Assembly: GCA_038320345.1 (NCBI GenBank)
Contig: JBBQED010000016.1
Span: 1-64,000 of the forward strand
Source of the DNA: JBBQED01 sp038320345
GTDB lineage: Bacteria > Bacteroidota > Bacteroidia > AKYH767-A > OLB10
Length of the DNA stretch: 64,000 nt
Direction of reading: 5' to 3'
Shown: positions 7,865-17,469 of the stretch, one piece after another
How the letters are laid out: each line of letters opens with the position of its first letter
Position numbering within the stretch: the first letter of the stretch is position 1
Notes under the pieces: generated by a model
What the model saw: the letters and a program-made list of their open reading frames with translations, nothing else
Databases searched by the model: none
Told to the model about the DNA's origin: nothing
Translations under genes and position numbers: made by a program

Positions 7865-8487
7865 ATAAGGGTGATTTTATTTCTCCCGAGCACAACGAGA
7901 CCTTCTTCTTCCATTCGCTTTAACAATCTAGAAACAACCACTCTAGCGGTCCCCAGTTCATTAGCGAGTTCTTCGTGTGTCAAAGTAATCGTATTACTAC
8001 CAGTTAATTCCCTCTTCTTTTTAATATAAGACAATAACCGTTCATCCAACTTTTTGAAGGCTACAGCATTTACTACTTCCAATAATTCTTCGAAGCGCTT
8101 ATGATACAATCGAAAAATATAATCCAGCCATTCGGGATAATCCCTTATCAGCAAGCTGACTTTATCGACAGGGATAAATAAAACTTCGGTATCTTCTTCT
8201 GCAATCGCCCTGACCTTACTTGTATCATGATGCATTCCGCCTAAGAAAGACATAATACAACTTTCTCCAGCTTTAATATAATACAATAAAATTTCTCTTC
8301 CACTTTCATCTGAGCGTAATACACGAATACTTCCGCTCATTACTAACGGAATTGCTTTGATATATGCATTCTCATTTAGTATGACTTCTCCTTCCTTAAA
8401 GGTTTTTACGAAACCATAAGTGGTTAACTTTTCTCTAATCTCTGGTGAAGATTTAAAGTCGGTGAGATGATCTATTTCCATATTCAA
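7861..8487 (-). CDS. Crp/Fnr-family transcriptional regulator
   Basis: A 208-residue protein with a cyclic-nucleotide-binding-type beta roll (about 20-115), a dimerisation helix (about 117-150) and a C-terminal winged helix with ITLTHEELANELGTARVVVSRLLKRMEEEG at about 167-196. There is only one cysteine (Cys77), so it does not bind an Fnr-type [4Fe-4S] cluster, and the cAMP-contact residues of Crp are not evident. It may sense haem, redox state, reactive sulfur or nitrogen oxides (inference). It is encoded next to the rhodanese/DUF2892/OsmC/thioredoxin genes, in the same direction, and two matching dyads precede those units. It is the obvious candidate regulator of both. Confidence 0.92.
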   Translation of the reverse strand: MNMEIDHLTDFKSSPEIREKLTTYGFVKTFKEGEVILNENAYIKAIPLVMSGSIRVLRSDESGREILLYYIKAGESCIMSFLGGMHHDTSKVRAIAEEDTEVLFIPVDKVSLLIRDYPEWLDYIFRLYHKRFEELLEVVNAVAFKKLDERLLSYIKKKRELTGSNTITLTHEELANELGTARVVVSRLLKRMEEEGLVVLGRNKITLM

Positions 8488-8722
8488 AGATAAGATATTA
8501 TAAAACTTGAAAACGATAAAATCTGAATTAACAATGCTGCTCGTAAATTACAAAGCACTATTAAAATTTGAAAATTACATCTTAAAACAAACTTTATTGT
8601 AAATCAAAAAGCTTATTGCTCGGAGATGCCCCACCTTAGCAGCGACAAAATTCTGCTTCGATTTATCACTGCGAAATTCTACTTCTAACTAATAATTTAT
8701 TTCAAAATTTAAAATTTGCAAA

Positions 8723-9967
8723 TCAATTGGCTCTTATAGCTTCCACTGGATCTAATCTTGATGCCGTAAATGCGGGAACAAATCCTGAAACAATACCAAT
8801 GATTGCAGATACGCTTAATCCAAGTATGATATTACCTAATGTTAAAGGCATATCAAAGCCACTTTGAGCAGCAAGCAGTGTGCAGAAGAACACTAAGAGA
8901 ATCCCCAGTATTCCACCAAACAAACATAAAACTACAGACTCCGATAGAAACTGAATCAGGATAAAATAATTTTTTGCTCCGAGTGACTTCTGAATTCCAA
9001 TAATCGGTGTTCTCTCTTTTACTGAGACGAACATAATATTCGCTATTCCGAATCCACCCACTAGAATACTGAACCCACCGATAAACCAACCTGCGATAGT
9101 AATTACGTTAAAAAGATTACCAACCTGTGCAGAGAGCAATTTAGCTTCGTTCAAGGCGAAGTCATCTTCCTCTATTGGACGAAGCCTTCGGATGGCACGC
9201 ATATTTCCTTTCAACTCATCAATCAGTGCTGCATTTGTAATCCCTTCTTTAGCTTTCGCCATGATCAAAGGATTAAGTCGTTCATTTTTTACGTCGAGAA
9301 ATTTACGTGCGAAATTGACTGGCAGCATCGCAGAGTTATCATCGCTATTTCCAATGATACTTTCACCTTGCTTTGCAAATACGCCTATAATATGGACTTT
9401 GCGACCTTTAACGATAATCTCTTTATCTATTGGATCTTCATTCGGGAAAAAACCATTTTTAATATCATGGCCAATAATCGCAACTGGATAACCTCCGTTA
9501 GATTCTGCTTCAGTAAAATAACGACCTGATTCTAATTCAAAACTTACAATTGCAGCATAATCATGTGAAACCAAATTGATATCGCAATTTTCTATGGTAG
9601 CACTCTTGTATTTAAAAATTTGATTGTTAGTTCCGGCAATAAATGAAAATCCATCTGCCAATGTAGAACGATCCTTCAACTCTTCCATCTCCTGATAAGT
9701 TGGAATAGGACGTTGCCAATATTTCCACCAAGGATAATCACCACCAAACGACCAAGGCCACTTTTGAATGTAGATGACGTTTTTCCCCAATGACTCTACA
9801 CTGCTTCTTACGCTTTTTTCAAGTCCGTCAACGGCAGTGAATACAGCTATAATAGCAAAGATGCCGATCGTAACGCCTAACAATGACAGGAAAGTTCTGA
9901 GGCGGTTAACCACGAGTGCCGTCCATGCCATAAGAATACTTTCACGTATGAGTCGTAAATAAAGCAT
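8723..9967 (-). CDS. MacB/FtsX-type ABC transporter permease
   Basis: A 414-residue permease with the MacB architecture: a first membrane helix in WTALVVNRLRTFLSLLGVTIGIFAIIAV (about 15-42), a large periplasmic MacB_PCD-like domain (about 50-270), and three C-terminal helices (about 272-296, 325-352, 370-395) ending in the conserved ASRLDPVEAIR. Such permeases export peptides, lipoproteins or antibiotics, or transmit mechanical work across the inner membrane, together with a separate or fused ATPase. No ATPase gene is adjacent here, so the partner must be encoded elsewhere. Confidence 0.9.
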   Translation of the reverse strand: MLYLRLIRESILMAWTALVVNRLRTFLSLLGVTIGIFAIIAVFTAVDGLEKSVRSSVESLGKNVIYIQKWPWSFGGDYPWWKYWQRPIPTYQEMEELKDRSTLADGFSFIAGTNNQIFKYKSATIENCDINLVSHDYAAIVSFELESGRYFTEAESNGGYPVAIIGHDIKNGFFPNEDPIDKEIIVKGRKVHIIGVFAKQGESIIGNSDDNSAMLPVNFARKFLDVKNERLNPLIMAKAKEGITNAALIDELKGNMRAIRRLRPIEEDDFALNEAKLLSAQVGNLFNVITIAGWFIGGFSILVGGFGIANIMFVSVKERTPIIGIQKSLGAKNYFILIQFLSESVVLCLFGGILGILLVFFCTLLAAQSGFDMPLTLGNIILGLSVSAIIGIVSGFVPAFTASRLDPVEAIRAN

Positions 9968-10120
9968 AAGGGGATTTTAACAAACGAAATGTAGTTTTCA
10001 AAGGTAACAAACATCCCTGCACTTTTAGAGAAAGCGGGTCTGAAGCGGAAAATTTTAATGCTGGTGTTATGGAATCACATTCCGGGGTGCATCCTTCCCC
10101 TGTTTTTAATCCTAAAAAAG

Positions 10121-10990
10121 ATGCACTACCTACTCCTAAAAATCCAGCTTTGGTTGAAATCCATTGCTCAATTTCTAAACGCCGACGCCAGGCACTATCA
10201 ACTTAGTTTCCTGGCGATTTTTTTTGGTACTGGCCTAATCTATCTAGGCTGGGGTCTCGAAATCAGCAAACTTCTCCTCATCTTTTTCTCCTGCCTTCTC
10301 ACACAATTTCTTGGTGCAAAAATTTCTGGTCAGAGTCTACAATCTTTAAAAAGTGCTGGTATCTCCGCCTTTAGTTTATGTCTGATGTTTCGATCAGACA
10401 TGTTGTGGGTGATTGTCTTAGTTTCTATATTAAGTATCGCATCCAAATTTATAATTCGCATCAACAAAAAACATGTATTTAATCCCACCAATTTTGGAAT
10501 TTGTGCAACCATATTATTAACCAACGAAGCATGGATTTCACCCGGTCAGTGGGGTAGTAAAGGAGTATGGTGGTTTGTAATTGGAATTCTCGGATTCATA
10601 GTACTTACCAAAGCTAAACGTCTTGATACTGCTCTTGCCTTTCTCCTGAGCTTTACTGGATTGATGGCGTACCGAATACTAGTTTTTCAGCATTGGCCGG
10701 TAGATTTCCTAGGGCATCTTTTTACAAGTGGATCTTTACTACTCTTCACTTTTTTTATGATCACAGATCCAGCATCAACTCCATCGCATAGAATTGCTAG
10801 AATTATTTGGGCTGTCGGTATTGGTGCACTCGCTTTTTATTTACAAGCTTATCTCTGGATTAACGGTGCTCCTATATGGGCCTTATTTCTATTAAGTCCA
10901 TTGACTCCTTTACTTGATTTTTTATTTCGTGCTGAGCGATGGACGTGGACATCAACTAATCTTTCACATCAAGTTTCTTCTACTAACTAA
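10121..10990 (+). CDS. NQR2/RnfD/RnfE-family membrane protein
   Basis: A polytopic protein of 289 residues from the ATG at 10121, which follows an A/G-rich stretch; an in-frame ATG at 10058 would add 21 hydrophobic residues. Family marks are HVFNPTNFGI near residues 118-127 and GSLLLFTFFMITDP near 204-217, which match loops of RnfD and NqrB. No other Rnf or Nqr subunit is present. It is followed after 21 bases by a DUF2330 gene, so the two form an operon. The covalent-FMN SGAT-type threonine motif is not obvious. The role as an orphan electron-transfer or flavin-binding subunit is inference. Confidence 0.8.
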   Translation: MHYLLLKIQLWLKSIAQFLNADARHYQLSFLAIFFGTGLIYLGWGLEISKLLLIFFSCLLTQFLGAKISGQSLQSLKSAGISAFSLCLMFRSDMLWVIVLVSILSIASKFIIRINKKHVFNPTNFGICATILLTNEAWISPGQWGSKGVWWFVIGILGFIVLTKAKRLDTALAFLLSFTGLMAYRILVFQHWPVDFLGHLFTSGSLLLFTFFMITDPASTPSHRIARIIWAVGIGALAFYLQAYLWINGAPIWALFLLSPLTPLLDFLFRAERWTWTSTNLSHQVSSTN

Positions 10991-11011
10991 ATATTAAAAA
11001 ATAAATATATC

Positions 11012-12586
11012 ATGAAAAAAAACAGCTTAATACTTTTAACCCTATTGATGGTAGGGATGAAAGCCTACTCTTTTTGCGGATTTTATGTTGCACGTGCTGA
11101 TGTTCAATTACTGAATAAAACTTCTCAAGTAATTTTGGTAAGAGATGGAGAGAAAACAACCGTTACAATGAGCAGTGATTTTGAAGGCAATGTTAAAGAT
11201 TTCGCTATGGTTATTCCAGTGCCAATTGTGCTATCAGAAAAAGATATCAGAGTGGTAGAGCGATCTATCTTTGATCAGTTAGATAGCTATTCGGGACCAA
11301 GATTAGTTGAATATTGGGATCCGTCTCCATGCCGACAGCTGAATGAAGAATATTCATTAGTAAAACGAAGTGCAGCTATGGCAGCATCAGATGGTAAATC
11401 GGAGCGTGAAAAAGATGAAGAAAAATCATACAATGTCCAAGTCGTTGCAAAGTATACCGTTGGCGAATATGACATTATGATTTTAAATGCGATGGAGAGT
11501 GGCGGTCTCGAAAGGTGGTTAAAAGATAAGGGCTATAAAATTCCGCCAGGAGCAAAAGAAGTACTGGAACCCTATATCAAAAGCAATATGAAATTTTTTG
11601 TAGTCAAAGTAAATCTTGAAGAGCAAAAAAAATTAGCTACTCAAGTATTACGTCCAATTCAAATTACTTTCTCTTCTAAAAAATTTATGTTGCCGATTCG
11701 TTTGGGAATGGCGAACGGAGAAGGTTCTCAGGATATGATTATTTATTCATTTACTAGAGGAGGAAGGATTGAAACTACAAATTACAGAACTGTTAAAATG
11801 CCATCCGATCGCAATGTCCCAGAATTCATCCAGCAATACTTCGGGAAATTTTATGTGGACTTGTATCGCAAAAATTTACAAAGAGAAGGCCACGATAATG
11901 TATTTCTGGAATATGCATGGGATCTTAGTGGACAGAATAGTGTAAAGTGTGATCCCTGTGCTTCTCAACCACCAATGATCAGTGAATTAAATGCTGCAGG
12001 TGTGAACTGGGTACGCTCCAACAGTTGGGGAGGATATGATGGTGCTGTGTTTTTCACAAGATTGCATGTCACCTACGACCGCGAAAATTTCCCTCAGGAT
12101 TTAGTATTCCAAGAAACACCGAACCGTGAACAATTTCAATGCAGATATATTATCAATCATCCAGCAAATAGAAATGGAGATTGTAGTGAATGGAGAGATT
12201 ATGCTGAAAGCAAAAAAATCAGTCGTAAAAAAGAATTGCGAGAGTTGACTGGTTTAACAGGATGGGATGTTTCACGCTATTGGGATTATCCTGGTAAGTT
12301 TCAAAATTATCAGGCACCACCTCCACCAGACGAAAACACTGGTTTTGTCAAACCAGCTCACAACAATCGTCCATCAACAACTCTTCCTCCCGATGAAATG
12401 CAAGCCCAAACAAATACTGGAACGGATTCGGTATACCAAGCTGGACAAATAAATCAAACTGCCTTTAATGAAACACGTAAGTCTACCTCTAAAGAAGCCA
12501 ATTCAGGATGGAGTGGAAGTTTTGGAATGGTAGCGCTAGTTCTGGTGGCTGGATTAGCAGCGGTGCATAAAAGAAATAATGTTTAA
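11012..12586 (+). CDS. DUF2330 secreted/membrane-anchored protein
   Basis: A 524-residue protein with a signal peptide (about 1-20), the DUF2330 start FCGFYVARADVQLLNKTSQVI... and the family's KCDPCASQPP cysteine pair near 312-321. A proline/threonine-rich linker (about 430-490) leads to a single C-terminal membrane helix (about 500-516) and a basic tail, so the domain faces the periplasm. DUF2330 proteins have no known function. It is the second gene of an operon with the NQR2/RnfD-like protein, 21 bases apart, and is followed by a strong terminator. Confidence 0.88.
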   Translation: MKKNSLILLTLLMVGMKAYSFCGFYVARADVQLLNKTSQVILVRDGEKTTVTMSSDFEGNVKDFAMVIPVPIVLSEKDIRVVERSIFDQLDSYSGPRLVEYWDPSPCRQLNEEYSLVKRSAAMAASDGKSEREKDEEKSYNVQVVAKYTVGEYDIMILNAMESGGLERWLKDKGYKIPPGAKEVLEPYIKSNMKFFVVKVNLEEQKKLATQVLRPIQITFSSKKFMLPIRLGMANGEGSQDMIIYSFTRGGRIETTNYRTVKMPSDRNVPEFIQQYFGKFYVDLYRKNLQREGHDNVFLEYAWDLSGQNSVKCDPCASQPPMISELNAAGVNWVRSNSWGGYDGAVFFTRLHVTYDRENFPQDLVFQETPNREQFQCRYIINHPANRNGDCSEWRDYAESKKISRKKELRELTGLTGWDVSRYWDYPGKFQNYQAPPPPDENTGFVKPAHNNRPSTTLPPDEMQAQTNTGTDSVYQAGQINQTAFNETRKSTSKEANSGWSGSFGMVALVLVAGLAAVHKRNNV

Positions 12587-12601
12587 GTGTTTATCCTTAC
12601 A

Positions 12602-12633
12602 AAAATGCCCCGGAATATTTCCCGGGGCATTTT
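12602..12633. terminator. Bidirectional intrinsic terminator
   Basis: Twelve-base perfect stem AAAATGCCCCGG / CCGGGGCATTTT with an 8-base loop (12614-12621). A/T runs stand on both sides, so it can stop both the DUF2330 operon (plus) and the M13 peptidase gene (minus) that converge here. Confidence 0.9.
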
Positions 12634-12661
12634 AATATTTTTCAGAATTATATTTGATGAT

Positions 12662-14707
12662 TTACCAAATCTTAACTCTTAAACTATCTGCTCTCCACAT
12701 CGGATCGCCTTCTTTAATACCAAAAGCCTCGTAGAACTCTGGCATATTTGCAAGTGGTCCGTTAATACGAAGAAAATTTGGAGAGTGAACATCAGTCATC
12801 AGACGCATTGCAATAGATTCTTCACGGAAATGTCCGAGCCATGACAATGCATAACCTAAGAAGAATCGTTGCGTTGGTGTAAGGCCGTTAATTTTCTTAC
12901 CCGACTTAAATTGCTCGGTCTTCTGAAAAGCAGAATATCCCAAGACTACACCGCCAAGATCCGCAATATTTTCTCCCTGCGTAGCATCACCATTTACATG
13001 CAGACTATCCAATACTTTCAATTCATTAAACTGCTGAATAATCAATTTAGCACGTTTCTTAAATTCAGTGGCATCGGATTCTGTCCACCACTCGCGTAGA
13101 TTTCCTTGTGCATCGAATTGCCGTCCTTGATCATCGAAACCATGAGTGATCTCATGACCAATGGTAGATGCACCTGCATAACCATAAATGATGGCATCAT
13201 CCGCAAGTGTATCTGGCAACCCTGGAATAATAAACATTGCGGCAGGCAATACGATTTCGTTATTGGATGGATTATAATATGCATTATATGTTTGTGGAGT
13301 CATATCCCACTCGGTACGGTCAACAGGTTTGCCCAGTTTATTCACCATGAAATCATGCGCCCAAATATTCGTACGCAAAATATTCGAAGCATAAGAACTA
13401 CGATCCAACGTAAGGTTAGAATAATCCTTCCATTTGTCAGGGTATCCCACTTTAGTAGTTACGCTATTTAATTTTTCAATAGCTTTTTGCTTCGTGGAAT
13501 CACTCATCCATGTCAATGCTTTGATATGCTCACGATAAGCTTCGAAAATATTATTTGTTAAATCTTGATAACGTTTTTTCACAGACGGTGCAACATATGT
13601 TTTCACATATAATTGACCTAATAGATCCCCAATTGCATTTTCTTCTGCATCGAGAACACGTTTCCAACGTGGACGTTGTTCCTTCACACCCGATAAAATG
13701 GTACTGTAAAAATGAAAATGTTCTTTTTCGAAATTAGAACTCAGGCTAGAAGAGAAATTGCCAATCAAATTCCATCGGAGATAAACTTTCCAATCGTCAA
13801 TACTCACTGTTTTTAAACTTTTCTCTACCTCTTTATAAAACTCTGGCTGACCAACGATAAGTGAGTCTACATTTTTCATATGCATGCCTGTGAATACTGA
13901 AGCCCAATCAACAGAAGGTGCCAGTTCTTTCATTTCATTTAGCTGCATCTTATTATAATTTGTGTAAGGATCACGAAGATCTTCCAACTTGCGGGAAGCT
14001 TTTGCTAATCCCGTTTCAATTTTCATTACTACTTTACTATTTTTATTGGCAGTGAGTGAATCATCACCCAGGAGACGAAAAGTATTATATAAATGTTTAT
14101 TGTATTCAGCACGAATAGTACTAGTACGACTATCTGTTTTAAAATAATAATCACGATCAGGCAATCCTAATCCACCTTGATACAAATGCAAAGTTTGTTG
14201 GTCGCTACGTTTCTCATCTTGAAAAACATAAGCAGCAAATAAAGGATCAGCGCCAATGGTATGCATTTCAGCAATTACATCCATCAATTCTTTTTGATCT
14301 TTAATCGCTGCAATTTTATCTAACTCTCCTTTTAATGGTGAAGCGCCTTGTTTTTCAATGGAAACAGTATCCATACCCGTGAAATAAAAATCACCAATTT
14401 TCTGCTCAGCACTTCCTGCAGCATTTTTTGTACTTGCTGCTTCTTCACTGATTTTTTCCATTCGATCAAACGTTTCATCTTGCACAAGACTCCATACTCC
14501 CCAGCTTCTTTCATTGCCTGGAATTGGATTTTTCTTTAACCATGCTCCGCAAGAATATTGAAAGAAATCGGCGCCCGGTTTTAATGTAGAATCCATGTTT
14601 TCAATCAGCGGATCTACATATGATGCAGCTTCTTGTTTAGGAGCAGAAGGTTTGCAGGCAACAAAGAGGAGCCCGAAACCGAGTGATAAGCGTATTAGGT
14701 TTTTCAT
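12662..14707 (-). CDS. M13-family zinc metallopeptidase, lipoprotein (PepO/neprilysin-like)
   Basis: About 681 residues from the ATG at 14707, which gives a lipoprotein signal (MKNLIRLSLGFGLLFVAC, Cys18); the in-frame ATG at 14761 would place 18 residues before it and run into the next gene. It has an M13 N-terminal domain starting DSTLKPGADFFQYSCGAWL and the zinc site GHEITH at about residue 517 with the second-site motif GENIADLGG about 60 residues later. It should be a surface or periplasmic endopeptidase for peptides below roughly 40 residues. The upstream YyaL-type gene ends 50 bases before it. Confidence 0.93.
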   Translation of the reverse strand: MKNLIRLSLGFGLLFVACKPSAPKQEAASYVDPLIENMDSTLKPGADFFQYSCGAWLKKNPIPGNERSWGVWSLVQDETFDRMEKISEEAASTKNAAGSAEQKIGDFYFTGMDTVSIEKQGASPLKGELDKIAAIKDQKELMDVIAEMHTIGADPLFAAYVFQDEKRSDQQTLHLYQGGLGLPDRDYYFKTDSRTSTIRAEYNKHLYNTFRLLGDDSLTANKNSKVVMKIETGLAKASRKLEDLRDPYTNYNKMQLNEMKELAPSVDWASVFTGMHMKNVDSLIVGQPEFYKEVEKSLKTVSIDDWKVYLRWNLIGNFSSSLSSNFEKEHFHFYSTILSGVKEQRPRWKRVLDAEENAIGDLLGQLYVKTYVAPSVKKRYQDLTNNIFEAYREHIKALTWMSDSTKQKAIEKLNSVTTKVGYPDKWKDYSNLTLDRSSYASNILRTNIWAHDFMVNKLGKPVDRTEWDMTPQTYNAYYNPSNNEIVLPAAMFIIPGLPDTLADDAIIYGYAGASTIGHEITHGFDDQGRQFDAQGNLREWWTESDATEFKKRAKLIIQQFNELKVLDSLHVNGDATQGENIADLGGVVLGYSAFQKTEQFKSGKKINGLTPTQRFFLGYALSWLGHFREESIAMRLMTDVHSPNFLRINGPLANMPEFYEAFGIKEGDPMWRADSLRVKIW

Positions 14708-14757
14708 TTTTGTTTTTGAAATATGGGAAGTCAAAGGTATCAGAAATGTGATACAAG

Positions 14758-16803
14758 TCAATTCGATGACATCATTAGCAGGATATCATCTACTGATTTT
14801 ACAGGGAGTTGACAGGTTTTATCCTTGCAGTAGTAGAATAAATCTTCATTTTTTACAAATCTACCTCTCAGCAGAGGCAAATTAGAACTAATCATGCTTC
14901 CAGCAACAGTTACCGAAGGATGATACATGGATCCCCATTCCAGCATCTTTTTATCGGCTTTTGCACCAACAATTATCAATTCTGATACTGATTGAGTAAG
15001 TTGCAAAGCAACTTGCGCCCATCGACAGAACCATGGAGTATTCTGGACTATATCTTCCTTCATCAAGAGCACCATTTTCCGTGAACGATTGATCCATTCT
15101 TGATTCTCCAGATGAATACCCAGCTGCAAAAGTTGCTGAGCCATCACTGCATTACTTGCTGGAATAACATTATCCTGAAGCTCCATCTTACGAGCAATAA
15201 GCATCTCGTCTTGATCCGAAGTAAAATAAAACAGCACTTCTGAATCATCACTAAAATGCTTCAGACAATACTGCATTAATCGAGATGCAAATTGCAAGTT
15301 ATCTTCATTCATAGTTACTTGATACAATCGAATGAATGCTTCTATGGTAAAAACATAGTCTTCTAAAAATCCATTGATGATTGCTTTGCTATTTTTCCCT
15401 GAAACAGGATCCTTACAACTATGCATTAACTGATTGGTATGCACAACAAAATTTTCAAGGATGAACTTACTATTAGTCAATGCAGATTGCAAATATGTTT
15501 CGTTCCCAAAAGCGAGATATGCATCGCAAAAAGCTTTTAACATCAGTGCGTTCCAGCTACAAATAATTTTATCATCTAGTCCAGGACGAACTCGCGTTGC
15601 TCTTCGCTCCATTAACCTTTCCTTCATAACGGTAATGGACTTCCGAAGACCCGATACGGAAATATTATTTCTCTTCGCAATAATCTCATCTGACTCATTC
15701 CGCAGAAAAATATATCGATCATCTTCCCAAAATCCGAGTTCATTTACATTGTAATATTCAGAAAACAAGAGCGCATGATCACCTAGAATTTCACTTAACT
15801 CTTCTTTCTTCCAAGTATAAAACAATCCCTCTACCCCTTCACTGTCGGCATCTAGCGCAGAATAAAATCCTCCTGTTGGACTCGTCAATTCACGTTGAAT
15901 AAACGTCAGTGTCTCCAATACAATATCGTTATACAACGGATCTTTGAATGCTTGCCAAGCTTCTGAATATAAAGTCACCAGTTGGGCATTATCATACAAC
16001 ATCTTTTCAAAATGAGGTACTTTCCAATATGCATCCACGCTATAGCGAGAGAATCCTCCACCTAGCTGATCATAAATTCCGCCGTAAGCCATTTTACGCA
16101 GACTCAGTTGAAGGTGCGTCTTACAATTTTCATCCTTAAAAAAATACCAATGCTGCAACAGATATCTGAACTGATCCGGCATTGGGAATTTTGGTGATCG
16201 GTCATTACCACCTTCAGTAGTATCAAACTGTTTCGACCAACGGTCAAGCATATCCGAAAATGGAATATCCTCCAAGGACTCGGAAGTGTTTTTAGGTTTC
16301 ACGATTTCCACCTGACGGATTCCAGCTGTTAATTCCGCTGCATATTCATTGCACTTTTCAGGATCGTTGCGGAAGAATGCAGCTATCTGTACTAACACCG
16401 ACTGCCATTGATCGCGAGGGAAATAAGTTCCTCCATAGATAGGACGCTGATCAGGAAGTGTGATGCAATTCAATGGCCATCCTCCTCTTCCTGTCATCAG
16501 CTGAACTGCGTCCATATAAATCTGATCGATGTCGGGACGTTCCTCCCGATCAACTTTAATGCAGACAAAAAATTTATTCATCACCGATGCCACTTCTTCA
16601 TTCTCAAAACTTTCTCGCTCCATCACATGACACCAATGACAAGCTGAATAACCAATACTGATTAGCAATAATTTATTTTCTGACTTTGCTTTATCTAGTG
16701 CTTCTTTTCCCCAAGGATACCATTTCACCGGATTGTAGGCATGCTGCAATAAATACGGGCTGGAAGAATGAATTAAAGCATTGGGTTCGGCAGCAGTTTT
16801 CAT
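14758..16803 (-). CDS. DUF255 thioredoxin-domain protein (YyaL / SPATA20 family)
   Basis: A 681-residue cytoplasmic protein. The N-terminal DUF255 domain has a thioredoxin-like fold with the site CHWC (Cys55, Cys58) in IGYSACHWCHVMERESFEN, followed by VDREERPDID and GGWPLN, both highly conserved. The rest (about 200-680) is an alpha/alpha-toroid of the six-hairpin glycosidase type. The family is widespread but its reaction is unknown. It lies upstream of the M13 peptidase on the same strand with 50 bases between them. Confidence 0.93.
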   Translation of the reverse strand: MKTAAEPNALIHSSSPYLLQHAYNPVKWYPWGKEALDKAKSENKLLLISIGYSACHWCHVMERESFENEEVASVMNKFFVCIKVDREERPDIDQIYMDAVQLMTGRGGWPLNCITLPDQRPIYGGTYFPRDQWQSVLVQIAAFFRNDPEKCNEYAAELTAGIRQVEIVKPKNTSESLEDIPFSDMLDRWSKQFDTTEGGNDRSPKFPMPDQFRYLLQHWYFFKDENCKTHLQLSLRKMAYGGIYDQLGGGFSRYSVDAYWKVPHFEKMLYDNAQLVTLYSEAWQAFKDPLYNDIVLETLTFIQRELTSPTGGFYSALDADSEGVEGLFYTWKKEELSEILGDHALLFSEYYNVNELGFWEDDRYIFLRNESDEIIAKRNNISVSGLRKSITVMKERLMERRATRVRPGLDDKIICSWNALMLKAFCDAYLAFGNETYLQSALTNSKFILENFVVHTNQLMHSCKDPVSGKNSKAIINGFLEDYVFTIEAFIRLYQVTMNEDNLQFASRLMQYCLKHFSDDSEVLFYFTSDQDEMLIARKMELQDNVIPASNAVMAQQLLQLGIHLENQEWINRSRKMVLLMKEDIVQNTPWFCRWAQVALQLTQSVSELIIVGAKADKKMLEWGSMYHPSVTVAGSMISSNLPLLRGRFVKNEDLFYYCKDKTCQLPVKSVDDILLMMSSN

Positions 16804-16874
16804 CTGAACTATATAAATTATTTAAAATAAAATTTCGAAAGTATTCCGATGAATTAATTAAAGTGAACTGTCCT

Positions 16875-17384
16875 CTATTTCATCCTTTTTTCAAATTCTG
16901 TTTTTACATCTTCCAAGGCAGGAAATAAATAATGTGAAATTTGCAACACAGGATGATAGAGATAAGAGGAAGATCTTGTTTTTGCACTTAGCAATCCCAA
17001 TTTGGCATCCATCGGGCGCAATAAAGAAAGTACGACACTTACTGCAAGTCCGAATTTAATACATCCGAATACAGCTCCTGCCACTTGATTCACTGGAGTT
17101 AAAGATGAAATTTTGAGGATACCTTCCAGAAATTTAGCAAGCAGAATCATGATCACAATTACTGCAATAAAGACAAGAAAAAATGTAAGATAAGGTAACA
17201 TCGATGCGCTGCTGTCTACATATTTTTTTACCACTCCTTCAAATAGGCTAGAACATTTGAAGGCAAGATAAAACCCGAGCACCATGCCGATGATCATCGC
17301 TACTTCGAAAATCAATCCGCGTTGCCATCCTTTCCAGATCCCCCACAATAATGGAATTGCAATCAGTATATCAAGATAATTCAT
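16875..17384 (-). CDS. CvpA-family membrane protein
   Basis: About 169 residues from the ATG at 17384, giving the family N-terminus MNYLDILIAIPLLWGIWKGWQRG; a start at 17420 would add 12 residues of unlikely leader. Four hydrophobic segments are visible (about 4-20, 28-46, 62-84, 100-122), matching the colicin V production protein family in the inner membrane. CvpA-like proteins are linked to envelope homeostasis and bile or detergent resistance; the mechanism is unknown. It is divergent from the gene at 17470. Confidence 0.85.
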   Translation of the reverse strand: MNYLDILIAIPLLWGIWKGWQRGLIFEVAMIIGMVLGFYLAFKCSSLFEGVVKKYVDSSASMLPYLTFFLVFIAVIVIMILLAKFLEGILKISSLTPVNQVAGAVFGCIKFGLAVSVVLSLLRPMDAKLGLLSAKTRSSSYLYHPVLQISHYLFPALEDVKTEFEKRMK

Positions 17385-17469
17385 GGTACAAACATAATGC
17401 ACCAACCTCAATCCTTTCATCTTACTTTGAATAAGGATTTAACAAATTAACCTGAATTACTTTTAAAGG

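Noticed and set aside
8550..8558. GTAAATTAC upstream of the Crp/Fnr gene as an autoregulatory site
   Set aside because: The half-sites are separated by 1 base rather than 4, so it does not match the dyads at 7417 and 7851.
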